NCBI GenBank assembly: GCA_002839535.1
Contig: PGYF01000080.1
Location: 1 to 5,115, forward strand
Direction of reading: 5' to 3'
DNA: 5,115 bases
From: Nitrospira bacterium HGW-Nitrospira-1
Lineage (GTDB): Bacteria; Nitrospirota; Thermodesulfovibrionia; Thermodesulfovibrionales; UBA6898
This document shows positions 1 to 5,115 of the stretch, piece by piece (within the stretch, counting starts at the first letter, position 1; each line of letters begins with the position of its first letter). The position numbers and the translations under genes are program-made. The notes under the pieces were generated by a model that searched no databases, was not told where the DNA came from, and saw nothing but the letters and a program-made list of their open reading frames with translations.

Positions 1-30
1 TTGATGCGGGGGTCAAGCCGGACAATGACA
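1..30. repeat. Probable tail of a dispersed palindromic intergenic repeat
   Basis: The first 30 bases (GCGGGGGTCAAGCCGGACAA then TGACAG) resemble the end of a family of short dispersed repeats common in many environmental bacteria, whose usual form is a GGTCAAGCCCGG core followed by AATGACAGA. The match is from memory of the pattern, not from a search, and the left half would lie outside the window. No reading frame here is convincing. The ten bases AAGCCGGACA at 15-24 are identical to the start of the tandem repeats at 142 and 166, which may be chance or a degenerate third copy. Confidence 0.3.
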
Positions 31-56
31 GAATAAATTTGTTTTGACTTTTGACG

Positions 57-77
57 CCCTGTGCTCTTGGCACAGGG
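57..77 (+). terminator. GC-rich hairpin, possible terminator of an upstream gene
   Basis: CCCTGTGC (57-64) is perfectly complementary to GCACAGGG (70-77) around a five-base loop, TCTTG. The stem is followed by TTCTTC, a weak pyrimidine tract rather than a true T run. The position, upstream of the yajC promoter candidate and with no gene in the first 57 bases, would suit a terminator for a gene to the left. On the minus strand no T run follows. The structure is directly visible; the terminator role is inference. Confidence 0.35.
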
Positions 78-141
78 TTCTTCACAATGTCCTTTCCTGT
101 CATCCCGCCTCCTTTCAAAAAGAGGCAGTCTAACATTCTTA

Positions 142-187
142 AAGCCGGACATTTCTATTTTGGCGAAGCCGGACATTTCTATTTTGG
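142..187. repeat. Two perfect 22-base direct repeats at a 24-base period
   Basis: The 22 bases at 142-163, beginning AAGCCGGACATTTCT and ending ATTTTGG, recur without mismatch at 166-187, separated by two bases (CG). No gene overlaps them convincingly. Closely spaced direct copies of a sequence this long are typical of transposase binding sites near the ends of some insertion sequences (IS21-type elements carry such multiple terminal repeats), so this may be the end of a decayed or neighbouring mobile element. A regulator binding array for yajC is the alternative. No transposase gene is in the window. Confidence 0.9.
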
Positions 188-215
188 TATGACACAGTAC
201 TGCATTTTCCGCCCC

Positions 216-245
216 TTGATTAATAAATGGCAAAGCAGGTATATT
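216..245 (+). promoter_or_regulatory. Candidate sigma-70 type promoter for yajC-secD-secF
   Basis: TTGATT (216-221) as -35 and TATATT (240-245) as -10 are separated by 18 bases, matching consensus at 4/6 and 5/6 positions. Transcription would begin near 252, giving a short leader ahead of the yajC ribosome binding site at 265-271. A perfect TATAAT lies at 253-258 but has no -35 partner and would start transcripts inside the ribosome binding site, so it is the weaker choice. The candidate lies 28 bases after the tandem repeats, so expression could have been shaped by whatever those repeats came from. Confidence 0.4.
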
Positions 246-274
246 AACAAACTATAATATTCAGGGAGGTGGGG

Positions 275-604
275 ATGTTGACAGGATTGGCTTATGCTAT
301 GGGATCAAACCCGCAGGCAGGACAGGGGCAGACAAGCGGATTAATGGGATTTCTCCCGCTGGTTATCATATTTGTAATATTCTACTTTCTGCTCATAAGG
401 CCCCAGCAAAAAAGGGCCAAAGAACAGAAGGCGATGCTGGAGAATCTGAAAAGGGGAGATAAGGTAATAACCTCCGGCGGCGAGTACGGCGTCATAGAAG
501 AGGTGAAGGGCAATACGGTCACCGTAAAGATTGCAGAGAACGTGAAGGTGAAATACGGCAAGGGTTATATTGCTGCGCTGAGACAATCTTCTGATGATGA
601 GTAA
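275..604 (+). CDS. yajC: Preprotein translocase subunit YajC
   Basis: Small single-pass inner-membrane protein that associates with SecD and SecF and, through them, with the SecYEG export channel; it is usually dispensable. The 109-residue product has the family layout: a short N-terminal segment rich in Gly, Gln and Ala, one hydrophobic membrane helix at about residues 22-41, the family motif IRPQQKRAKE right after it (41-50), and a small cytoplasmic domain with LKRGDKVITSGGEYG (58-72). Length is normal for the family. I chose ATG 275 rather than the in-frame GTG at 269, because GGAGGTG (265-271) is an excellent ribosome binding site that overlaps that GTG and sits five bases before the ATG. 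It is first in an operon with secD and secF, the arrangement seen across many phyla. In many genomes tgt precedes yajC; here the 270 bases upstream hold repeats instead. Confidence 0.95.
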   Translation: MLTGLAYAMGSNPQAGQGQTSGLMGFLPLVIIFVIFYFLLIRPQQKRAKEQKAMLENLKRGDKVITSGGEYGVIEEVKGNTVTVKIAENVKVKYGKGYIAALRQSSDDE

Positions 605-653
605 TCTATACTTAACTTACCTGAATTAAACGGCAACAGTTTTCGATAGATAA

Positions 654-659
654 TATAAT
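654..659 (+). promoter_or_regulatory. TATAAT box in the yajC-secD gap, weak internal promoter candidate
   Basis: A perfect TATAAT lies in an AT-rich stretch 12 bases before the secD ribosome binding site (GGAGG, 671-675). No -35-like hexamer is found 16-18 bases upstream (the region reads CGGCAA) and there is no extended -10 TG. The 75-base gap between yajC and secD is long for a tight operon, which leaves room for an internal start, but the evidence is one hexamer in AT-rich DNA. No terminator-like hairpin is visible in the gap, so read-through from yajC is expected. Confidence 0.2.
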
Positions 660-679
660 TTTCTCGGAGTGGAGGATTT

Positions 680-2302
680 ATGAAAAAAAATGTTCTCTGG
701 AGGTTTTTACTTATCGGGTTCACCCTGCTCATAGCAGCGATATTTTTCCTCCCTAATACACCTCTGTTTAAGTTTATGCCTGAGGTGTGGAAAAAGAACA
801 TGCCGAGCAAGGGGATAGTCCTTGGCCTTGACCTTCAGGGCGGACTTCACCTTGTCTTTGAGGTGGAAGGCGACAAGGCTGTCGAAGCATCCGCTGAAAG
901 ATATGCATACCTGATAAAAGATACCCTTCAGAAGAAGAAATTGCAGGCAGAGGTGAAGAGGAATGGCCTGCATATCGAAATAACCCCTTTTAGCCAGGAG
1001 ATTTCAACCGTCATCAAGGAAAATTATCCCAATATGGACACGGTCTCAGGAGGACAGAGCCTTGTCCTTGCGGTATCTGAAAAAGAAAAGGCTGCGATAA
1101 AGGACAATGCCGCCAACCAGGCGCTTGAAACGATCAGAAACAGGATAGACCAGTTCGGAGTTTCCGAGCCGACGATCCAGCGTCAGGGTGAAAACGAGAT
1201 TGTGGTGCAGCTGCCGGGCGTCAAAGACCCAAAAAGGGCGATAGACCTGATAGGCAAGACAGCGCAGCTTGAGTTTAAGCTTCTGGATGAAGAATCTCCG
1301 CTTGCAGCCCAACTCCCACAGGCAGTAGCCCCCAGTGAAGAAGAGGGCCTTCTGCAACAGTTTGCCGACAAATTGCCTGCAGGCGACGAGATACTCTTTG
1401 AGAAAAAAACGAACAGGGAGACCGGTGTGGTAAGGAAACTCCCGATCCTATTGAAAAAACAGGCGGTCATGACCGGCGATCTTTTGAGCGAGGCGAGGGT
1501 GAGCCTGGATAACCAGTTCAGCGAGCCTTATGTCTCGATAACCTTCAACGCAGAAGGCGCCAGAAGGTTTGAGGAAGTGACCGGCGAGAATGTAAAAAAG
1601 AGGCTGGCGATCATCCTCGACAATACAGTATATTCAGCCCCTGTCATACAGGAGAAGATATCAGGCGGAAGCGCGCAGATTACCGGCAACTTCAGCATGG
1701 ATGAGGCCAAGGATCTCAGTATTGTACTGAAGGCTGGAGCGCTCCCGGCCCCGCTGAAGATGCTCCAGAATGTTACTGTCGGCCCATCGCTCGGAGAGGA
1801 CTCGATCAAGGCAGGCACGCTGGCCGGCATTGTCGGGACGCTTGCCGTGGTAATCTTTATGCTGATCTATTACAAGGGTTCAGGTTTAATAGCGGATTTT
1901 GCGCTCACATTGAATATCGTCCTTCTTTTTGGCGCAATGGCCTCGCTCAATGCGACACTCACGCTCCCGGGCATCGCCGGGATCATACTGGCTGTTGGCA
2001 TGGCGGTTGATTCAAACGTCCTTATGTTTGAGAGGATACGGGAGGAGATTAATGCAGGAAAACCGCCGCGTTCGGCGATCGATTCAGGTTATGACAAGGC
2101 GTTCTCCACGATCCTGGATTCTCACGTAACAACGCTGATCACTGCCGCTGTATTATTCCAGTTCGGCACAGGCCCTATCAAAGGTTTTGCCGTGACCCTC
2201 AGTCTTGGTGTTGCGATAAACCTTTTTACCGCATTGGTGGGCACAAAATCAATCTTTGATGTGATTACGAGCAAATATAAAATCGTGCGGTTGAGCATAT
2301 AG
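680..2302 (+). CDS. secD: Protein translocase subunit SecD
   Basis: Inner-membrane RND-superfamily protein that with SecF uses proton motive force to complete preprotein translocation and release on the periplasmic side of SecYEG. The 540 residues show an N-terminal membrane helix (about 6-25), the signature GLDLQGGLHLVFEV (49-62), a periplasmic P1 region containing NRIDQFGVSEPTIQRQG (154-170) and VVQLPGVKDP (175-184), then GGSAQITGNFSMDEAKDLS (329-347) and LKAGALPAPL (350-359) leading into five C-terminal membrane helices (about 378-398, 403-424, 428-449, 477-496, 500-525). Asp444 in AVDSNVLMFERIREE matches the membrane aspartate implicated in proton coupling in E. coli SecD. Length fits the non-enterobacterial forms (E. 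coli's is longer). ATG 680 follows GGAGG (671-675) by four bases. secF begins 8 bases after the stop. No oddities seen. Confidence 0.98.
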   Translation: MKKNVLWRFLLIGFTLLIAAIFFLPNTPLFKFMPEVWKKNMPSKGIVLGLDLQGGLHLVFEVEGDKAVEASAERYAYLIKDTLQKKKLQAEVKRNGLHIEITPFSQEISTVIKENYPNMDTVSGGQSLVLAVSEKEKAAIKDNAANQALETIRNRIDQFGVSEPTIQRQGENEIVVQLPGVKDPKRAIDLIGKTAQLEFKLLDEESPLAAQLPQAVAPSEEEGLLQQFADKLPAGDEILFEKKTNRETGVVRKLPILLKKQAVMTGDLLSEARVSLDNQFSEPYVSITFNAEGARRFEEVTGENVKKRLAIILDNTVYSAPVIQEKISGGSAQITGNFSMDEAKDLSIVLKAGALPAPLKMLQNVTVGPSLGEDSIKAGTLAGIVGTLAVVIFMLIYYKGSGLIADFALTLNIVLLFGAMASLNATLTLPGIAGIILAVGMAVDSNVLMFERIREEINAGKPPRSAIDSGYDKAFSTILDSHVTTLITAAVLFQFGTGPIKGFAVTLSLGVAINLFTALVGTKSIFDVITSKYKIVRLSI

Positions 2303-2310
2303 GGGGCGAG

Positions 2311-3222
2311 ATGTTAGAACTACTGAAAAAGACCAACATAGATTTCATCGGCAAAAAATATATCACTCTTCTTGTGACCGGCGCTCTGACGATCATCGGC
2401 CTCATCGCGATCATACAGATAGCAACAGGCAAGGCAAATATGGGCATTGATTTTGCCGGAGGCACAAGCATTCAACTGCGGTTTGAAAAACCTGTTGCCC
2501 TTCAGAGCGTCAGGTCTGCGCTTGAGTCAGGAGGCATAAAGGGCTTTGAACTCCAGGACATCCCTGCCGAGAACAAGGTGATTATCAAGACAAAGCAGTC
2601 CGAGGGGGACCTCACAAAGATATCTGATTCGATCACCGCTGCAATGAGCCAAACCTTGTCAGGCAATAAATATGTTATTGATTCAACAACCGCGATAGGC
2701 CCAAAGGTCGGGACCAAGCTGAGGAATGACGCAGTGAAGGCCATTATTATGGCTGCAATCGGCATACTTATCTATGTCGCCTTCAGGTTCAAGTTTCAAT
2801 TCGGGGTCGGCGCAACAATCGCAACATTCCATGACGTGCTTGCCGTACTCGGCATCTTTTATCTTATGGGAAAGGAGATAAACCTGATCGTTGTCTCCGG
2901 TCTTCTGACAATAGCGGGCTATTCTCTTACTGATACAGTTGTAGTATTTGACCGGATAAGGGAGAACCTTAAAAAACAGTTCAAGGAACCTCTGCCGAAC
3001 GTTATCAACAACAGTATAAACGAGGTCCTTTCAAGGACGATCATAACCTCCTTTACTACTTTCATGGCTGCAGCAGCGCTCTTTTTTCTCGGAGGGGAAG
3101 TTATACATGACTTTGCCTTCGCTATTATGCTGGGGATTATTATCGGCACCTATTCATCAATATTCGTTGCGAGCCCGATATTGCTCCTCTGGAAAAAGAA
3201 CAGGCCTTTTGAGAAAAAATAG
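2311..3222 (+). CDS. secF: Protein translocase subunit SecF
   Basis: Partner of SecD in the proton-driven SecDF complex of the inner membrane. The 303-residue product has an N-terminal membrane helix (about 17-38), the signature MGIDFAGGTSIQLRF (44-58), a short periplasmic domain, IGPKVGTKL (129-137), and five further helices (about 140-158, 164-186, 188-211, 245-262, 268-291). GYSLTDTVVVFDRIREN (203-219) is the conserved fourth-helix motif, with Asp208 at the position matching the functional Asp of E. coli SecF, and NEVLSRTIITSFTTF (237-251) is the family C-terminal motif. Length is typical. The ribosome binding site AGGGGG (2301-2306) overlaps the secD stop codon, so translation is likely coupled to secD. 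A palindromic repeat element begins at the last base of the TAG stop, so the operon probably ends here. Confidence 0.98.
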   Translation: MLELLKKTNIDFIGKKYITLLVTGALTIIGLIAIIQIATGKANMGIDFAGGTSIQLRFEKPVALQSVRSALESGGIKGFELQDIPAENKVIIKTKQSEGDLTKISDSITAAMSQTLSGNKYVIDSTTAIGPKVGTKLRNDAVKAIIMAAIGILIYVAFRFKFQFGVGATIATFHDVLAVLGIFYLMGKEINLIVVSGLLTIAGYSLTDTVVVFDRIRENLKKQFKEPLPNVINNSINEVLSRTIITSFTTFMAAAALFFLGGEVIHDFAFAIMLGIIIGTYSSIFVASPILLLWKKNRPFEKK

Positions 3223-3255
3223 TGATGGGTAATCAGTGATGCGTAATGGGTTGAT

Positions 3256-3293
3256 ACGAAGTCGCATTCAAACGCTAACTGCGTTGGCTTCGT
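3256..3293. other. Nested stem-loops inside the palindromic element, left half
   Basis: ACGAAG (3256-3261) pairs with CTTCGT (3288-3293). Inside it, AACGC (3271-3275) pairs with GCGTT (3281-3285) around the loop TAACT. The outer ACGAAG could instead pair with a second CTTCGT at 3325-3330, because CTTCGTCG occurs twice (3288-3295 and 3325-3332). The structure reads equally well on either strand, so the transcribed strand is not settled. Confidence 0.5.
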
Positions 3294-3307
3294 CGTCAGC
3301 TCCTCAA

Positions 3308-3323
3308 CATACCAAACAGTATG
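3308..3323. other. Small stem-loop inside the palindromic element, right half
   Basis: CATAC (3308-3312) pairs with GTATG (3319-3323) around the six-base loop CAAACA. Together with the left-half hairpins and the terminal arms it gives the whole element a branched, cloverleaf-like fold on paper. The pairings are seen in the sequence; their stability and any RNA function are not established. Confidence 0.5.
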
Positions 3324-3397
3324 CCTTCGTCGCTTCCTCCTTGCCGCCTTGTTCCATCAACTCATCATGCGTTACGCATTACCCATCACGGTCTTTT

Positions 3398-5115
3398 ATG
3401 CGTAGCCGCTGGCTGATAAACAGGCCAAATCCTGAGTATGTCCGATACCTTTCACAGGCAGCCTCCATATCCCCTGTCTTTGCCCAAGTCCTGATAAACA
3501 GGGGGGTCAAGACTGCTTCAGACGTCAATGATTTGCTGTATCCTGCCTTAACAGGTCTTTCCGACCCCTTTGAACTCCCGTCAATGAAAACAGCTGTAGA
3601 GCGGGTGAAAATTGCTTTGCGCAGGAGGGAGCGGATACTTATCCATGGTGATTATGATGCGGACGGGGTGACAGCAACAGCGATATTACTGCAGGCCATC
3701 AGAACTATCGGCCTTGACGCGCATTATTTCATCCCCAACAGAATACTTCATGGATACGGCTTTCATGTCCCTGCTGTGGATATGGCTAAAAAACTTGGCG
3801 CAAGACTCATCATAACAGTTGATTGCGGCATAACGTCTTTTGAGGCAGTCTCTTATGCGAACAAGGCAGGGATTGACGTCATTATAACCGACCATCATGA
3901 GCCGCTTTTAAAGCAAAGTTCCGAGTTCAAGGTTCAAAGTTCAAAGTTAGGCAAAAAGAAAAATGATCTTCTCATGCCCCAACCCCTAACCCCTAACCCC
4001 TATTTAGTTCCTGAAGCAGTTGCAGTTATTAATCCAAAGCTCGAAACTCATAACTCAAAACTTTCCCATCTCTCAGGGGCTGGGGTTGCCTTCAAGTTTG
4101 CAGAGGCCTTGGCCATGGAAGAAGGGCTGCCTTATTCGAGAGATGACGTCCTGCCTTTACTTGATCTGGCAGCGCTGGGCACACTGGCTGATGTTGTTTC
4201 TTTAACAGGGGAAAACAGGATTATCGTTAAAGAAGGGCTGAAGTTAATCCATGCCGGCTCAAGGCCGGGCATTAGGGCGCTCAAAGAGGTATCAGGCCTG
4301 AACGGCAAAGAGACAAGCGCAGGCCGACTCTCCTTCACGCTTGTTCCGAGGATGAATGCAGCGGGCAGGATTGCGGATGCGCAGGATGTTGTAAAACTCC
4401 TGCTGACAGAATCCGAAGAAGAGTCGCTCAAATTGAGTTCATGGTTAGACAGCCTGAACAGCGAAAGGCAGCAGATAGAAAGAGAGGTCTGGCAGGAGGC
4501 CCTGGAGAAGCTCAGGGAAACAGACATGTCCTCAGCAATTGTCCTTGCGGCTGAGGGCTGGCATCAGGGGGTTCTGGGGATTGTTGCATCAAGAATAGCC
4601 GGGGAATTTTACCGTCCTGCCTTTATATTCAGCGTTGAAAACGGGGTTGCAAAGGGTTCGGCAAGAAGCATCCCTGCGTTTGATATCCATAAAGGGCTCA
4701 CTGAAACCAGCGGCCTTCTGTTGTCCTTCGGGGGGCATACACAGGCAGCGGGTATAAGGCTGAAGGCTGAATATCTGCCTGCCTTTGAAAAGGCTATGAG
4801 CAGAATTGTTCAAGCCGGTCTTGATCCGTCTGACATGCAGCCGGCTATCGAGATTGACGCCAATATCAGGCTGTCCGAAGTAACCCATGAACTTGCGCAG
4901 GAGTTCGCCTTGCTTGAACCTTTTGGTCTGGGGAACCCGGAACCGCTTATAGGCTCGAAGGCTCTTGAGATTGTCGGTCCCAGAATCGTAGGGAACAAGC
5001 ATCTCAAGATGAGATTGAAGAGAGGATCCCTTTCTCTTGATGCCATAGGTTTTGCTATGGCCAGCCTTTTGGAGGAACTGCAGGATTCTGCGGTTGTAGA
5101 CGCGGTGTTTACCCC
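3398..5115 (+). CDS. recJ: Single-stranded-DNA-specific exonuclease RecJ (3' end outside window)
   Basis: 5'-3' exonuclease on single-stranded DNA, metal-dependent, acting in RecF-pathway recombination, mismatch repair and base excision repair in the cytoplasm. The frame is open for 572 codons to the window edge. DHH-domain motifs: HGDYDADGVTA (83-93), ITVDCGI (139-145), ITDHHEP (163-169) and DLAALGTLADVVSL (256-269). DHHA1-domain motifs: PRMNAAGR (317-324), EGWHQGVLGIVASRI (386-400) and SFGGHTQAAG (443-452). The C-terminal OB-like domain starts with LLEPFGLGNPEP (505-516). All expected catalytic Asp and His residues are present. Typical RecJ proteins have about 8 residues between DHHEP and AVINPK; here there are about 38, encoded by heptanucleotide repeats, and the usual PYPFK-like stretch after INPK is replaced. 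ATG 3398 gives the family-typical start (RWLINRPNPEYV), but no ribosome binding site precedes it; the frame is open upstream to 3233 inside the element. Probably functional. Confidence 0.95.
   Translation, partial: MRSRWLINRPNPEYVRYLSQAASISPVFAQVLINRGVKTASDVNDLLYPALTGLSDPFELPSMKTAVERVKIALRRRERILIHGDYDADGVTATAILLQAIRTIGLDAHYFIPNRILHGYGFHVPAVDMAKKLGARLIITVDCGITSFEAVSYANKAGIDVIITDHHEPLLKQSSEFKVQSSKLGKKKNDLLMPQPLTPNPYLVPEAVAVINPKLETHNSKLSHLSGAGVAFKFAEALAMEEGLPYSRDDVLPLLDLAALGTLADVVSLTGENRIIVKEGLKLIHAGSRPGIRALKEVSGLNGKETSAGRLSFTLVPRMNAAGRIADAQDVVKLLLTESEEESLKLSSWLDSLNSERQQIEREVWQEALEKLRETDMSSAIVLAAEGWHQGVLGIVASRIAGEFYRPAFIFSVENGVAKGSARSIPAFDIHKGLTETSGLLLSFGGHTQAAGIRLKAEYLPAFEKAMSRIVQAGLDPSDMQPAIEIDANIRLSEVTHELAQEFALLEPFGLGNPEPLIGSKALEIVGPRIVGNKHLKMRLKRGSLSLDAIGFAMASLLEELQDSAVVDAVFT
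3917..3951. repeat. Heptanucleotide tract AGTTCAA, five degenerate units, inside recJ
   Basis: Read in 7-base steps from 3917: AGTTCCG, AGTTCAA, GGTTCAA, AGTTCAA, AGTTAGG. The tract lies directly after the codons for the catalytic DHH motif and supplies residues of about 174-185 (SSEFKVQSSKLG), which have no counterpart in ordinary RecJ. Seven is not a multiple of three, so gain or loss of one unit would shift the frame. Confidence 0.85.
3977..4002. repeat. Heptanucleotide tract CCCCTAA, nearly four units, inside recJ
   Basis: The units are CCCCAA (one base short), CCCCTAA, CCCCTAA and CCCCTA, starting 25 bases after the AGTTCAA tract. They encode the proline-rich PQPLTPNPY (194-202), the rest of the extra segment in RecJ. 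Heptamer short tandem repeats of this kind (STRR sequences) are known from cyanobacterial genomes, usually between genes; finding one in a conserved coding sequence is unusual. Confidence 0.85.
4039..4066. repeat. Degenerate heptanucleotide tract ACTCAWA inside recJ
   Basis: Seven-base steps read GCTCGAA, ACTCATA, ACTCAAA, ACTTTCC. The tract encodes KLETHNSKLSH (214-224), between INPK and the LSGAGVAFKF motif. RecJ homologs usually have a conserved stretch of the RPDCPYPFK type here. The number of residues between the flanking motifs (nine) is unchanged, so this looks like replacement or conversion, not insertion. The tract is shorter and more degenerate than the two upstream, so it is less certain. 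Confidence 0.6.

Larger units (their letters stand above)
3222..3389. repeat. 168-base palindromic element between secF and recJ, MITE- or REP-like
   Basis: The ends are imperfect 34-base inverted repeats: 3222-3255 pairs with 3356-3389 at 27 of 34 positions, including a perfect outer 12 bases (GTGATGGGTAAT / ATTACCCATCAC) and a perfect inner 6 (GTTGAT / ATCAAC). The left arm also runs in degenerate 7-base steps (GTGATGG, GTAATCA, GTGATGC, GTAATGG, GTTGATA). The centre is a sequence of about 100 bases with its own small hairpins and no plausible gene. It fills the whole spacer, from the final base of the secF stop to 8 bases before recJ. From memory, similar palindromic spacers recur through genomes of Nitrospirota and Desulfobacterota, but I could not check that. 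It may be a non-autonomous mobile element. If transcribed, it would fold into a long hairpin that could end or dampen secDF transcripts. Confidence 0.8.

Noticed and set aside
107..126. GCCTC/GAGGC hairpin with a ten-base loop
   Set aside because: Only five base pairs around a long loop and no T run; expected by chance.
51..257. Open frame of 68 codons ahead of yajC with an eight-residue peptide repeat (AGHFYFGE)
   Set aside because: It begins at TTG with no ribosome binding site, runs through a hairpin and the tandem DNA repeats, and the peptide repeat only reflects the 24-base DNA period. No family resemblance.
269..274. GTG 269 as the yajC start
   Set aside because: The codon lies within the ribosome binding site GGAGGTG itself; ATG 275 has proper spacing and gives the usual short N-terminus.
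3233..3397. N-terminal extension of recJ through the palindromic element (ATG 3239, GTG 3236)
   Set aside because: The frame is open, but the extension would be translated repeat DNA, and ATG 3398 already gives the family-typical N-terminus.
3905..4015. recJ as a frameshifted pseudogene because of the repeat tracts
   Set aside because: Codon-by-codon reading shows the same frame before and after the tracts, no stop codon, and every expected catalytic motif present.
3917..4066. CRISPR array
   Set aside because: Units are 7 bases and contiguous with no spacers; they are simple tandem repeats.
4132..4527. 131-codon minus-strand frame, and the other long minus-strand frames inside secD, secF and recJ
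   Set aside because: They lie opposite strongly conserved coding sequence, have low-complexity Ser/Leu-rich products and no ribosome binding sites; they are shadows.

Overview
The window carries a bacterial chromosomal housekeeping block, all on the + strand: yajC, secD and secF (the accessory subcomplex of the Sec protein-export channel), followed by the first ~570 codons of recJ, which runs off the right edge. Separate SecD and SecF proteins, strong Shine-Dalgarno sites and moderate base composition suggest a Gram-negative-type bacterium. The protein style and the repeat families resemble what I know from Nitrospirota or Desulfobacterota metagenomes. That placement is inference and I could not test it.

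Layout. Positions 1-260 have no convincing gene. They hold what looks like the tail of a dispersed palindromic repeat, a short GC-rich hairpin, two perfect 22-base repeats at a 24-base period, and a plausible sigma-70 type promoter for yajC. Next come yajC (275-604), a 75-base gap, secD (680-2302), and secF (2311-3222) only 8 bases later, so yajC-secD-secF reads as one operon. Exactly at the secF stop begins a 168-base palindromic, gene-free element (3222-3389). Its 34-base arms are imperfect inverted repeats, and small nested hairpins sit inside. It ends 8 bases before the recJ ATG (3398), and recJ has no recognisable ribosome binding site.

How the genes work together. SecD and SecF form a membrane complex that uses proton motive force to help pull preproteins out of SecYEG; YajC associates with them. 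RecJ, a 5'-3' single-strand DNA exonuclease for recombination and mismatch or base-excision repair, has no functional link to export and is probably just a neighbour.

The most unusual part is not a new gene system but the repeats. recJ carries about 30 extra codons right after its catalytic DHH motif, built from two different heptanucleotide tandem tracts (AGTTCAA and CCCCTAA). A third heptad tract (ACTCAWA) replaces a normally conserved stretch 40 bases downstream. The arms of the palindromic element in front of recJ also follow a 7-base period. This looks like a dispersed heptamer-repeat family that has invaded both a spacer and a conserved coding sequence without breaking the frame. I found no CRISPR array, tRNA, rRNA or complete insertion sequence, and no strong candidate for an undescribed multi-gene system.
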